Shown here: positions 13,899 through 22,476 of the stretch, one piece after another
Layout: the number at the start of each line of letters is the position of its first letter
How positions within the stretch are numbered: position 1 is the stretch's first letter
NCBI GenBank assembly: GCA_018969405.1
Contig: JAGWYK010000014.1
Coordinates: 1-41,498 of the forward strand
Reading direction: 5' to 3'
DNA length: 41,498 nt
DNA from: Acidobacteriota bacterium
GTDB taxonomy: Bacteria > Actinomycetota > Acidimicrobiia > Acidimicrobiales > Acidimicrobilacustridaceae
Notes under the pieces: model-generated
Told to the model about the DNA's origin: nothing
The model's input: only the letters and a program-made list of their open reading frames with translations
The model's database searches: none
Position numbers and translations under genes: made by a program

Positions 13899-16369
13899 CG
13901 ACCCTCCAGCAGCTCGGTGGCGGCCCGGGCGAGGGCCTCGCGCCGGACCTTCGACTGGTGGCGGATGTCCACCGGCAGCTCACCGGTGAGCACCGCGGCG
14001 ATCGGGATCGGACTGCTCCTGCGCACCGAGTCGGTGAGGTCACCGGTGGCGAGGTGCAGTGGGCCCTCGCCGCGCACCACCACGACGGCCACCTGGGTGT
14101 GTCGAGGGCCGATCCCGACGGCGGCGACCTCACGACCGATGGCGGCGGCGACGGGCTGCTCGATGGCCACACACGGGTGCGGACCCTCGGCGGTGGTGAT
14201 CACATGCTGGGCGCGACCCAGCTGCACCAGATGGCCGTCGCCATCGAGCAGGCCGACGTCTCCGGTGCGATGGAACTGCCGACCATCCACACTGACGGTG
14301 CTGCGCTGGTCGGTGTCCCAGCGGCGGTCGTATCCGGCGCGCATCCACGGCGCGCTGACGAGGATCTCTCCCCAGCTGCCACCGGGGAGGGAGGCACCGG
14401 AGGGATCGTCGAAGGGGGCGATGCGGACCGCCGTGCCGGGAAGGGGCAGGCCGGTGTCGGTGCCGACGGGTCGATCGCTCGTGGCGCCGCCGCCATCGGT
14501 CACGGGCATGACCTCGGTCATGCCGTAGGGCGCCCGCACATCGGCACCGGTGATCGCGGCGATGCTCCCGGCGAGCTCGGTCGGGATCGGGGCCCCGGCC
14601 AGCATGACCAGGCGCAGGGGCAGGAGGCGACCGCCGGCGGTGCGCACGATGGTGCGCGCCGAGGCCGGGGAGAGCCAGGCCACATCGGAACCCGACCGAC
14701 GGCAGGCCTCGGCGAACCGATCGAAGTCGAGCTGCGCCGGCGCGAGGATGTCGCCCTCGGGCAGCGCGCAGGGCACACCGAGCGCCGGTCCGAGGAGGAT
14801 GAACGGGGCGAAGGAGGACACGAAGCCGTGGTCGGCGTCGAGTCCGAACGAGGTCCGCACCACATCGCGCTGGGCGGCGAGGGCACCGTGGGTGTAGCGC
14901 ACCGGTTTGGCGGGACCGGTGGCGCCCGAGGTGTGCACCACGGCCGCCGGCCAGTGGGGACCGGGAACGGGAAGTGCGGTGTCGCCGGAGCCGGCCCGCG
15001 GATCGACGGTGCCGGGAAGGCGGCCGAGGCAGAACGCGGTGCTGCCCGGCGCGAATCCGAGGGCCCGAGCGGCGGCGACCGTGCGGGGCGTGCCCAGCAG
15101 ATGGTCGATGGATGCCCCTCGGAAGGCGCGACGCAGGCCCTTCGCCCCGAGGGCGCTGTCGGCGACGACGATGACGCCGCCCGCCCGCCACACCCCGTAG
15201 GCGGCCTCGAGCATCTCCGCCCCGGGGGGCACCAGCAGCGCCACACGGTCACCGGGGCGGACACCGCCGTTCACGAGTCCGGCGGCGAGGTGGTCGACGG
15301 TGGACGACAGCGTGCGCCAGCTCCGGATCCCGTCGGGGCCGAGGTAGGCCGGCGCAGGATCGTCGCGCCGCTCCTGCAGCGCCGTGGTGATGGGTCCGAA
15401 CCCGTCATCGGGGAGCGGCGCCGTCGTCGGTCCCTGATCCGCGGCGATGGCGTCACCGATGCGGTCGAGACCGTCGAGCCACCGACTCACGATCGGCGCG
15501 ATGGCTTCGTCGAGGGCGACGAGATGCCCGGCGTCGGGGAAACGATGCACCATGGCATGGGGTGCCCGACGCAGCAGGTCCTCCAGGAAGCGATCGTGGA
15601 ACACCGGATCACGACCCCCCCACAGCAGCAGCACGGGCACGTCGCGAGCATCCAGTGCACCGAACGCCTCGGCGGACCGACCGAGGGCGGCGAAGGATGG
15701 ATCGGCGGGACCCAGGGGGATGTCGGCCACGAACTCCGCCACGGCGCTGCGCCGATCGGCCCCGCGATAGGGGGCCAGGAGCGCCTCGCGGTGGACCGGT
15801 GCGGTCATCCGGGCGGTGCCGCGGACGAACAGGGGCGTGGTGCGACAGGTGGGCCCGACCGCGGCACGGGCGGTGGCGATCAGCGGGGGTACCGCCACCC
15901 CCTCGGGTTTCGCCACGGCGGTGTTGGTGAGCACAACGGCGCGCAGATCGAGTCGAGCCGCCGCGCCCATGGCCACCGGACCGCCCCAGTCGTGGGCGAC
16001 GAGGATGATCGGACCCTCGGTCTCCTGCCTGCAGAAGGCGACCAACTCGTCGACCCGCTCGGCCAGACGTCTCGGTCCCGTCCGTTCCGACCAGCCCATG
16101 CCCGTCTGGTCCACGGCGATGACGCGCCACCGGCCGCCGAGTTCGTGGAGCAGGTCCCGCCAGAGGTATCCCCAGGTCGGGTTGCCGTGCACGCACACGA
16201 TGGTGCCGTCGGGCGCGGCACCGGTGTCGAGCACGCTCCAGCGCACCGAGCTCCCGCCGCTGGGGACCTCGACCATGCGATGCCATGCCGGATCGAGACC
16301 CCAGCGCCGCCAGTCCGATGCCGAGGGATGATCGATCGCGCCCGGACGGCGCCGGGGCCGTGGTGTCAC
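13895..16369 (-). CDS. oleBC: OleBC fusion: beta-lactone decarboxylase and beta-lactone synthetase
   Basis: The protein is 824 aa from a GTG at 16369 that overlaps the oleA stop (GTGA). Residues about 20-305 are an alpha/beta hydrolase of the haloalkane-dehalogenase type. It has HGNPTWG (61-67), nucleophile D127 in HDWGG, acid D254 in GGRDP, and H282 in DAGH. This is OleB, which breaks the beta-lactone to an alkene and CO2. After a linker, residues about 320-824 are an acyl-adenylate-type OleC. It has HTSGATGPAKP, YGMTEVMPV, HRTGDVG, and a C-terminal QSKVRREAL with the expected Lys. OleC makes the beta-lactone from the beta-hydroxy acid with ATP. Fused OleBC is known from actinobacteria such as Micrococcus. 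The frame is open upstream, but only the GTG makes sense by homology. Confidence 0.93.
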   Translation of the reverse strand: MTPRPRRRPGAIDHPSASDWRRWGLDPAWHRMVEVPSGGSSVRWSVLDTGAAPDGTIVCVHGNPTWGYLWRDLLHELGGRWRVIAVDQTGMGWSERTGPRRLAERVDELVAFCRQETEGPIILVAHDWGGPVAMGAAARLDLRAVVLTNTAVAKPEGVAVPPLIATARAAVGPTCRTTPLFVRGTARMTAPVHREALLAPYRGADRRSAVAEFVADIPLGPADPSFAALGRSAEAFGALDARDVPVLLLWGGRDPVFHDRFLEDLLRRAPHAMVHRFPDAGHLVALDEAIAPIVSRWLDGLDRIGDAIAADQGPTTAPLPDDGFGPITTALQERRDDPAPAYLGPDGIRSWRTLSSTVDHLAAGLVNGGVRPGDRVALLVPPGAEMLEAAYGVWRAGGVIVVADSALGAKGLRRAFRGASIDHLLGTPRTVAAARALGFAPGSTAFCLGRLPGTVDPRAGSGDTALPVPGPHWPAAVVHTSGATGPAKPVRYTHGALAAQRDVVRTSFGLDADHGFVSSFAPFILLGPALGVPCALPEGDILAPAQLDFDRFAEACRRSGSDVAWLSPASARTIVRTAGGRLLPLRLVMLAGAPIPTELAGSIAAITGADVRAPYGMTEVMPVTDGGGATSDRPVGTDTGLPLPGTAVRIAPFDDPSGASLPGGSWGEILVSAPWMRAGYDRRWDTDQRSTVSVDGRQFHRTGDVGLLDGDGHLVQLGRAQHVITTAEGPHPCVAIEQPVAAAIGREVAAVGIGPRHTQVAVVVVRGEGPLHLATGDLTDSVRRSSPIPIAAVLTGELPVDIRHQSKVRREALARAATELLEGR

Positions 16370-17379
16370 CAGACGATCTCGGCCATGGAGCAGTTGAGGC
16401 CCGAACCGATGCCCATCAGCAGCACGCGGTGCCCCGGTTCGAGCGCGTCGGTGATGGTCGACAGGGTGTAGGGCAGCGCCGCCGGTCCGATGTTGCCGAA
16501 CTCCGGATACGACAGCGGCACCCGGTGCTCGTCGATGGCGAGCAGTTCGCACAGCCGGGTGGTGTGGACCTTGGACACCTGATGCATCACGTACCGATCA
16601 CAGTCGCGCCATCCCCAGCCGTCGTCGAGGGCGTCGGCGAAGGTCTGGGCGGCGAGTTCGAGTCCGCTCTCGAGCAGCGCGGCGGTGTCGGTGCGCATCC
16701 CCCGGAGATCGCCGACGCACAGCTCATGGTGTTTGGTGGCCGCCCGGGTGACACCACCGAGGAACGCATGACCATCGGCCCTCGGTGCGCCCATGACCAT
16801 GGCCGCCGCGCCCGAGCCGAGGGTCAGGGAGGCGAACTGCTCGAAGATGTCTGTCGTGGTGGTGTCCTCGGCGCGCAGGTTGGCGATGGTCTCCTCCTGC
16901 ACCTGACGACTGCCCTCGCCGTCGACCAGCAGCACCACCCGGGCCGACCCGGTGGCGATGGCCATCGTGGCGATGTTCATGGCGTTGATGAAGCCCAGAC
17001 AGGCGTTGCCGAGGTCGAAGTTCGTGCAGGTGGCGGACAGACCGAGACGGTGGTGCACGGCGCAGGCGACACTCGGTTCGAGGTGGTGCTTGCACACGGA
17101 GGTGGAGATCAGCAGGTCGACCTCGCCGGGGGCGACGCCGGCCGCCTCGAGGGCCCGGGCACCGGCCAGCGCCGCGGCCTCGTCGAAGGTCGTGTCGACC
17201 GGCCACCATCGCCGGGCGGCGATACCGGCGACGTCCTCGAGCAGACCGGGTCGGACGCCGCAGCGCGCATACGACTCGGCCAGCTGCTCGTCGATCCATG
17301 CGGATGCGACCCGTTCGGGGGCCTCGACATGGGCGACGGACCAGATCTGCGCCCGATCGGGCAACGACGGTGGTGGCAC
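16366..17379 (-). CDS. oleA: OleA, thiolase-fold acyl-CoA head-to-head condensing enzyme
   Basis: The protein is 337 aa. C127 in GNACLGF is the catalytic Cys, with H266 (HQVSK) and N296 (FGNIGPA) completing the site. E101 lies 26 residues before the Cys, the same spacing as the catalytic Glu117/Cys143 pair of Xanthomonas OleA. That distinguishes it from FabH. OleA condenses two acyl-CoAs into a 2-alkyl-3-ketoacid. The GTG start at 17379 lies 6 nt after a TAGCCT hexamer. The stop overlaps the oleBC start by 4 nt. The SCO6745-family gene lies 49 bp upstream on the same strand. Confidence 0.93.
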   Translation of the reverse strand: MPPPSLPDRAQIWSVAHVEAPERVASAWIDEQLAESYARCGVRPGLLEDVAGIAARRWWPVDTTFDEAAALAGARALEAAGVAPGEVDLLISTSVCKHHLEPSVACAVHHRLGLSATCTNFDLGNACLGFINAMNIATMAIATGSARVVLLVDGEGSRQVQEETIANLRAEDTTTTDIFEQFASLTLGSGAAAMVMGAPRADGHAFLGGVTRAATKHHELCVGDLRGMRTDTAALLESGLELAAQTFADALDDGWGWRDCDRYVMHQVSKVHTTRLCELLAIDEHRVPLSYPEFGNIGPAALPYTLSTITDALEPGHRVLLMGIGSGLNCSMAEIVW

Positions 17380-17385
17380 CCCTGC

Positions 17386-17391
17386 AGGCTA
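17386..17391 (-). promoter_or_regulatory. candidate leaderless promoter -10 (TAGCCT) of oleA
   Basis: On the minus strand TAGCCT is followed by 6 nt (GCAGGG) and the GTG start of oleA. The 10-bp palindrome CCTCCGGAGG (17395-17404) lies 3 bp further upstream and could be an operator. Confidence 0.45.
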
Positions 17392-17428
17392 GGGCCTCCG
17401 GAGGGGTTCCACCGGATCGGTCCGCCGC

Positions 17429-18286
17429 TCAGCGGATCCGGGAGGCGGGTTGGTAGTTGGGACCGGCGGTCTCGTCGACCCGGGCCAGCAGCACCTCGCA
17501 GGGGGGTTCGAACCGCTCGGCGAAGCGATGGGCGAGGGGTTCGCCGAGGGCCGCCCACGCCGGAGCGCACAGGCGGTCGGTCTCCTCCTCGAGGCGCTGC
17601 CGCAGTGCCACCCCCTCCGGGGTGACCTGGCGGTCGACGGCCAGGCCGATGCGTTCCAGCTCCTCCCAGCCCTGGTCGATCTCGACCGGGCTGCTGCCGC
17701 GCGAGGTCGGCAGCCAGCCGTCGGCGTAGCCCAACCAGGCGTTGTGGAGGATGGAGGCGGCGATCCCGCTGAGGCCGGAGGCGGCCACCAGCGCCCAATG
17801 GGTGTCACCTCGCCATTCGCGCAGGCAGTTCACGGCGTGCCATCCCGCCAGCACCGGGTCGGTGGGTCGGGGCAGGTCCAGATGGGCGGCGAACAGGGTG
17901 CGTCCGACCGCCGGCAGCGCCTCGACGACCTCCCACAGGGGTGGGCCGATCTCGACCAGCGGATCGAGGATCTCGGGGGTGTACTGGTGCAGGCCCTCGA
18001 GCACCGCCTCGTCGCGGGCGCGACGCACGGCCTCGAAGGTGGTGCGCTCGGCCACCAGCGCGAAGGTCACGGCGATGGCCCCGGGGCTGATGGAACCGAA
18101 CGCCGCGGTGACCGCGGCGGCCCCGGCCGGGGCGAGTGGTGCGCTGCGGGCGGCGATGTAGCCGATCGGCCCGGGGAGTCCGAGTTCCTCGTACCGGCGG
18201 ATCGCCCCCGGATCCCAGAAGATCCAGCCGATGGTGGTCTGCACCGACCGGGAGTTGCGGGCGCAGACGGCGTTCCAGTCGGTCAT
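17429..18286 (-). CDS. SCO6745 family protein, unknown function
   Basis: The protein is 285 aa from the ATG at 18286 (GGGGG about 10 nt upstream). It starts with a short helical region, followed by GYIAARSAPLAPAGAAAVTAAFGSISP, the most recognisable stretch of the SCO6745 family of actinobacteria. It is largely alpha-helical and Ala-rich, with the later motif ASILHNAWLGYADGWL. No membrane helix, signal peptide or catalytic motif is obvious. The family function is unknown. It is the first gene of the run into oleA (49 bp gap), so a helper role in hydrocarbon synthesis or its control is possible. It is divergent from the NlpC/P60 gene. Confidence 0.8.
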   Translation of the reverse strand: MTDWNAVCARNSRSVQTTIGWIFWDPGAIRRYEELGLPGPIGYIAARSAPLAPAGAAAVTAAFGSISPGAIAVTFALVAERTTFEAVRRARDEAVLEGLHQYTPEILDPLVEIGPPLWEVVEALPAVGRTLFAAHLDLPRPTDPVLAGWHAVNCLREWRGDTHWALVAASGLSGIAASILHNAWLGYADGWLPTSRGSSPVEIDQGWEELERIGLAVDRQVTPEGVALRQRLEEETDRLCAPAWAALGEPLAHRFAERFEPPCEVLLARVDETAGPNYQPASRIR

Positions 18287-18295
18287 GGTGATGGT

Positions 18296-18367
18296 CGATC
18301 CCCCTCGTGCGGGCCCATCCGGTGTCCGCGGACGCTCCCACCGGACCGGCGGGGCCGTGGGGGATCG
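18296..18367. repeat. widely spaced 9-bp inverted repeat in the ole/NlpC divergent promoter
   Basis: CGATCCCCC (18296-18304) and GGGGGATCG (18359-18367) are exact reverse complements, 54 bp apart. They flank the palindrome GTCCGCGGAC (18324-18333). The left arm also contains the ribosome site of the SCO6745-family gene, so part of the match may be coincidental. Confidence 0.45.
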
Positions 18368-18402
18368 TTGCACGCCGCCGGCCCGGCTGGAAGGATTCCC
18401 AT

Positions 18403-19518
18403 GTGCGGAAACGTCCCACCACCCGATCCGCGCTCCGCCTGCGGCGCGTCATGGGCGGACTCGTGGTCGGCGGGCTGCTGCTGTCGCTGGCAGCCATCGC
18501 CCCGGCCGGCGCTGATCAGCTGAGCGACAAGCGGGCCGAGGCCGCCGCAGTGGCGGATCGGCTCGAGCAGCTCGACGCCCGCATGATGGAGATCAACTCC
18601 CAGTACGAGCGGGCCAACTACGAGCTGCATGTGGCCGAGCAGAACGTGGCCGAGGCCAGGGCGCGGGCCGAGCGGACCGCCGCCGAGCTCGAGCAGCGGC
18701 GGATCGAACTGCGGCGGTTCGCCATCGCCGCCTATCAGGCCGGCAACGACAGCCCCGAGATCGACGCCATGCTCACCAGCGACGCCACCACCGGGGTGCA
18801 GAAGCGCAGCTACCTCAAGAGCCTCTCGGGTTCCCGTCAGGATCACATCGACGCGCTGAACGCAGCCCGGACCCGTGCCTCCGAGGACGCTGCGAGCCTG
18901 GCCGGGGCCGAGGCCGCCGCCAGCGCCCACGCCTCCGAGATCGATCAGGCCCGCCGGGCCCAGCAGGCCGCGGTGGCTGATCAGCGGTCCCTCGCCTCCA
19001 AGGTGCAGGGGGAGCTGGCCACCCTCGTGGCCGCCGAGACCGCCCGGCGCGCCGCGGAGGCCCGGGCCGCCGACGCCGGTGGTGGAGGACGACCGAACAC
19101 GCCCTCGGGCATCGGCGACAACACCGGACTGGTCGAGAACCCGAACCTGCCTCCGCCCCCACCGGGCCACGGTGCCTCGGGCGCGGTGGCGGCGGCCCTC
19201 ACCCGGGTGGGCTCGCCCTACGTGTGGGGTGCGGCCGGGCCGACCACCTTCGACTGTTCGGGCCTCGTGGTGTGGGCCTATGCCCAGGTGGGGATCAACC
19301 TTCCGCACTACAGCGGCGCCCAGTACCTCGCCACCACCCGCATCAGCGCCGCCCAGCTGCAGCCCGGCGACCTCGTGTTCTACGGCCCCGGTGGGTCGGA
19401 GCATGTCGCCATCTACATCGGGGGCAACCAGTTGGTGCAGGCCTCCCACGGCATCGCCGTGACGAACTTCAGGGGCTGGTGGAAGGAACCCTTCGGCTAC
19501 GGCCGGGTCGCCGGCTGA
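18403..19518 (+). CDS. secreted NlpC/P60 peptidoglycan endopeptidase with coiled coil
   Basis: The protein is 371 aa from the GTG at 18403, preceded by AAGGA. A signal peptide (basic tail, hydrophobic 17-34, cleavage near PAGA-DQ) leads to a long Ala/Glu/Arg coiled coil (about 40-230) and a Pro-rich linker. The C-terminal NlpC/P60 domain begins at about 255. Its catalytic residues are C285 (FDCSGLV), H334 (EHVAIYIG) and H349 (ASHG). This is the RipA/PcsB-like design: the coiled coil holds the enzyme inactive or docks it to a division complex, and the Cys protease cuts peptide stems in cell wall. It is convergent with the second monooxygenase gene (10 bp apart). Confidence 0.94.
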   Translation: MRKRPTTRSALRLRRVMGGLVVGGLLLSLAAIAPAGADQLSDKRAEAAAVADRLEQLDARMMEINSQYERANYELHVAEQNVAEARARAERTAAELEQRRIELRRFAIAAYQAGNDSPEIDAMLTSDATTGVQKRSYLKSLSGSRQDHIDALNAARTRASEDAASLAGAEAAASAHASEIDQARRAQQAAVADQRSLASKVQGELATLVAAETARRAAEARAADAGGGGRPNTPSGIGDNTGLVENPNLPPPPPGHGASGAVAAALTRVGSPYVWGAAGPTTFDCSGLVVWAYAQVGINLPHYSGAQYLATTRISAAQLQPGDLVFYGPGGSEHVAIYIGGNQLVQASHGIAVTNFRGWWKEPFGYGRVAG

Positions 19519-19528
19519 TCTGCCGGCT

Positions 19529-21160
19529 TCACCCGACCTCGACGCCGGCGGTCCCGCTGATGTCGAATCCTCGATAGCCCCCCGCCGCGACCTCGTCGCA
19601 GATCGCCCGGAAGATCTCGACCCCGGCGATGTAGGGCATGAACACCCGCGGCTTGCCCTCGATGTTGGCGCCCAGGTACCAGGAGTTCCCCGTCGGGTAC
19701 AGGGTGAACCCGGCCACCTCGTTGACATGGTCCACCCAGCCGTCCTGCGCCTCGACGGTGGCTTCGATGCGCGTCGCGCCGGTGCGCTCGAGTTCGCCGA
19801 TGCAGTCCGCCGTCCAGTCCACATGCTGCTCGATCGACACGAGCATGTTGGTCAGCACCGAGGGGCTCCCGGGTCCGGTGATGGTGAACAGATTGGGGAA
19901 CCCGGCCGTGGCGATGCCGAGATAGGTGCGAGGACCAGCGGCCCAGGCATCCCGCAGGGTGCGACCGTCGCGTCCGGTGATGGTGGGTGCCAGCAGGGCG
20001 CCGGTCATGGCGTCGAACCCGGTGGCGAAGACCAGCAGGTCCAGTTCGATCTCGCGCGCACTCGTGCGGATGCCGGTGGTCGTGACCCGCTCGATGGGGT
20101 CGCGGCGCAGATCGACGAGCGACACGTTCGGCCGGTTGAAGGTGGCGTAGTACCCGGTGTCGAGGCACAGCCGTTTGGTGCCGATCGGGAAGGTACGGGG
20201 GCTGAGGGCCTCGGCGGTGGCGGGATCGTGGACGATCTCGGCGATGCGGTCGCGCACGAACTGGGCGGCGATCTCGTTGGCCGCTGGATCGATCATGAGA
20301 TCCGAGAACGACGACAGGAGTCCGAACAGCGTGCCCGAGCGCCAGGCGGCTTCGAACCGGCGTTCCCGTTCCGCCTCCTCCACGGCGAACACCGACTCCT
20401 CCGAGGGCGAGGTGAGCACACCCCCGTGGGAGTGCTTCACCGCCTCGCGGTGCTCGCGGTAGCGAGCCTTGAACGCCTCGATCGTCGCAGTGTCGAGGGG
20501 TGCGTTCATGGCCGGCAGGGTGAAGGCCGGCGTGCGCTGGAACACGGTCAGTGAGGCGGCCTGCTCGGCCAGCAGTGGGATGCTCTGGATCCCGGAGGAC
20601 CCGGTGCCGATGACCCCGACCCGCAGCCCCGAGACGTCCACGCCCTCATGGGGCCATTCGCCGGTGTGGAGGATGCGGCCGCGGAACTCGTCGAGACCGT
20701 CGAGCTCGGGGCGGTTCGCACGCGACAGGCAGCCCACCGCCATGATGAGGAAGCGCGTGTCGATCGACCGAGCGGTGTCGGTGGTGAGCGACCACCGGTC
20801 GACCTCGGACCGCCAGGTCGCAGTGGTCAGACGGGTGCGGAAGGAGATGTCGCGTCGGAGGTCGAACCGATCGGCGACATGGTCGACATAGGCCAGGATC
20901 TCGGGCTGGGTGGCGTACCGCTCCGACCAGGACCAGTCCTGCTCGAGCTCGGGGTCGAAGGAGTAGGAGTAGTCGAAGGACTCGATGTCGCAGCGGGCGC
21001 CCGGATAGCGGTTCCACCACCAGGTGCCGCCCACATCGTCGGCGGCCTCCAGCACGAGGGTGCGCAGGCCCAGCGCCCGGAGCCGATGGAGCATGTAGAG
21101 CCCGGAGAATCCGGCCCCCACGACCACGGCGTCGAAGTGTTCTGCTGTCTGATCGTCCAT
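19529..21160 (-). CDS. cyclohexanone-monooxygenase-like Baeyer-Villiger flavoprotein
   Basis: The protein is 543 aa, the usual length for cyclohexanone monooxygenases. The FAD motif is VGAGFSG (14-20), then GGTWWWNRYPGARCD. The Baeyer-Villiger signature FxGxxxHxxxWP matches at 159-170 (FRGRILHTGEWP). The NADPH motif is IGTGSSG (184-190), with FATGFDAMTG and the C-terminal NSWYLGANIEGKPR. It should convert cyclic or long-chain ketones to esters or lactones with NADPH and O2. The ATG at 21160 is 10 nt after an inverted repeat that overlaps the likely -10. It is divergent from the P450-redoxin operon, suggesting shared control. Confidence 0.94.
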   Translation of the reverse strand: MDDQTAEHFDAVVVGAGFSGLYMLHRLRALGLRTLVLEAADDVGGTWWWNRYPGARCDIESFDYSYSFDPELEQDWSWSERYATQPEILAYVDHVADRFDLRRDISFRTRLTTATWRSEVDRWSLTTDTARSIDTRFLIMAVGCLSRANRPELDGLDEFRGRILHTGEWPHEGVDVSGLRVGVIGTGSSGIQSIPLLAEQAASLTVFQRTPAFTLPAMNAPLDTATIEAFKARYREHREAVKHSHGGVLTSPSEESVFAVEEAERERRFEAAWRSGTLFGLLSSFSDLMIDPAANEIAAQFVRDRIAEIVHDPATAEALSPRTFPIGTKRLCLDTGYYATFNRPNVSLVDLRRDPIERVTTTGIRTSAREIELDLLVFATGFDAMTGALLAPTITGRDGRTLRDAWAAGPRTYLGIATAGFPNLFTITGPGSPSVLTNMLVSIEQHVDWTADCIGELERTGATRIEATVEAQDGWVDHVNEVAGFTLYPTGNSWYLGANIEGKPRVFMPYIAGVEIFRAICDEVAAGGYRGFDISGTAGVEVG

Positions 21161-21170
21161 CGTCGACCCC

Positions 21171-21192
21171 CGGTGACCACGCTAGGTCACCG
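21171..21192 (-). promoter_or_regulatory. operator-like 8-bp inverted repeat enclosing the -10 of the monooxygenase gene
   Basis: CGGTGACC (21171-21178) and GGTCACCG (21185-21192) are exact reverse complements separated by 6 nt. On the minus strand that spacer reads TAGCGT, a -10-like hexamer placed 18 nt before the ATG at 21160. A dimeric repressor bound here would cover the promoter. Confidence 0.6.
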
Positions 21193-21233
21193 CGCCTCGT
21201 CCCGGCACGGGTGTCGAACCGGCGACGGCCCTC

Positions 21234-21239
21234 TAGGAT
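21234..21239 (+). promoter_or_regulatory. candidate -10 (TAGGAT) of the P450-redoxin operon
   Basis: TAGGAT lies 31 nt before the GTG start at 21271, with the ribosome site GGGGGGAA between them. No clear -35 is seen. Confidence 0.4.
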
Positions 21240-21270
21240 CTCGATGTCCGTACGACTTCCGGGGGGAACT

Positions 21271-22476
21271 GTGTCGAGCGTCGAGACACCGGCGATCAAT
21301 CTGCTGGATCCGAACTTCTACGTCGATCCGTGGGACGCCTACCGATGGTTGCGGGTCAACGACCCGATCCACTGGGATCCGATCCATCGTCTCTGGGGGG
21401 TGTCGCGGTACGCCGACATCGTGGAGGTGGAGAAGAACACCGGGCTCTACACCTCGATCGAAGGGTCTCGTCCCGCCACCGACCAGCGCGACGACACCTC
21501 GATGATCAATCGCGACGATCCGGACCATCAGCAGCAGCGGATGCTCGTGGCCCGTCAGTTCACCCCCCGTGCGGTGCGACAGATCGAGGACCGGCTGCGG
21601 GGGATCGTCAACGATCTCATCGATGATGTGATCGCCGACGGCACCTGTGAGGCCATCGAGTCACTGGCCTCGCCGCTGCCGGCCATCGTGATCGGCGACA
21701 AGCTGGGTTTCCCACCCGAACTGTGGCCGAAACTGCGCGAATGGTCGGAGATCACCATGTACGAGTCGGGTCAGAACCCGCCCGACGGCACACCGGCGCC
21801 GGTCTCCGAGCGCTCGGCGACCGCCATCATGGAGTTCGCCGGGACGGTGATGGAGCTGATCGCCCAGCGCCGGGCCGAGCCCCGCGACGATCTCATCTCG
21901 ATCTGGGCCACCACCGAGGTCGACGGACGCCGGTGGGAGGACGGGGAGATCATCTCCGAGTGTCTGCTGCTGCTCGACGGCGGGGCGGAGACCACCCGGA
22001 CCGTCATCGGCTCCATCATCCGTGAACTGGCGCTGGACGATCGTCAGCGGCGTCTGCTCGCCGAGAACCCCGCCATCCTCGGCGAGACCGGGGTCGAGGA
22101 GTTCATCCGCTGGGTCACACCGATCCTGAACATGCGCCGCACCGCGACCCGCGACCACGAACTGCAGGGGCGCCAGGTCCGGGCCGGCGACCAGATCCTG
22201 CTCATGTACGGATCGGCCAACCGCGACGAGGCGGTGTTCGACGCCCCCGAGGTGTTCGATGTGACCCGAGCGCACAACCACCATGTGGCCTTCGGCTTCG
22301 GCACCCACTTCTGTCTCGGCGCCTCGCTGGCCCGGATCGAGATCCGGGTGATGTTCGAGGAGCTGTTGCGTCGCATCCCGGACTGGCGTCTGGTCCCCGG
22401 CACCGAGCCGAAGATCCTCGGGGCCACGTTCACCCGCGCCTACGACGCCGTACACATCGAGTTCGATCCCGCCTGA
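21271..22476 (+). CDS. cytochrome P450
   Basis: The protein is 401 aa. I chose the GTG at 21271 because GGGGGGAA lies 4 nt upstream; an in-frame ATG at 21244 has none. The I-helix motif is GGAETT (237-242), the ExxR motif is EFIR, and the heme loop FGFGTHFCLGASLAR has the axial ligand C348. The N-terminus lacks a membrane anchor, as in soluble actinobacterial P450s. The early NLLDPNFYVDPWDAYRWLR stretch resembles P450s acting on steroids or fatty acids, but the substrate cannot be read. It overlaps the redoxin gene by one base (TGATG). No ferredoxin gene lies nearby. Confidence 0.95.
   Translation: MSSVETPAINLLDPNFYVDPWDAYRWLRVNDPIHWDPIHRLWGVSRYADIVEVEKNTGLYTSIEGSRPATDQRDDTSMINRDDPDHQQQRMLVARQFTPRAVRQIEDRLRGIVNDLIDDVIADGTCEAIESLASPLPAIVIGDKLGFPPELWPKLREWSEITMYESGQNPPDGTPAPVSERSATAIMEFAGTVMELIAQRRAEPRDDLISIWATTEVDGRRWEDGEIISECLLLLDGGAETTRTVIGSIIRELALDDRQRRLLAENPAILGETGVEEFIRWVTPILNMRRTATRDHELQGRQVRAGDQILLMYGSANRDEAVFDAPEVFDVTRAHNHHVAFGFGTHFCLGASLARIEIRVMFEELLRRIPDWRLVPGTEPKILGATFTRAYDAVHIEFDPA

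Noticed and set aside
13958-16471. Long open frame (837 codons) on the plus strand opposite oleBC
   Set aside because: It is antisense to a gene with intact catalytic motifs. Its composition (Gly, His, Arg, Asp runs) is typical of a GC-rich shadow frame.
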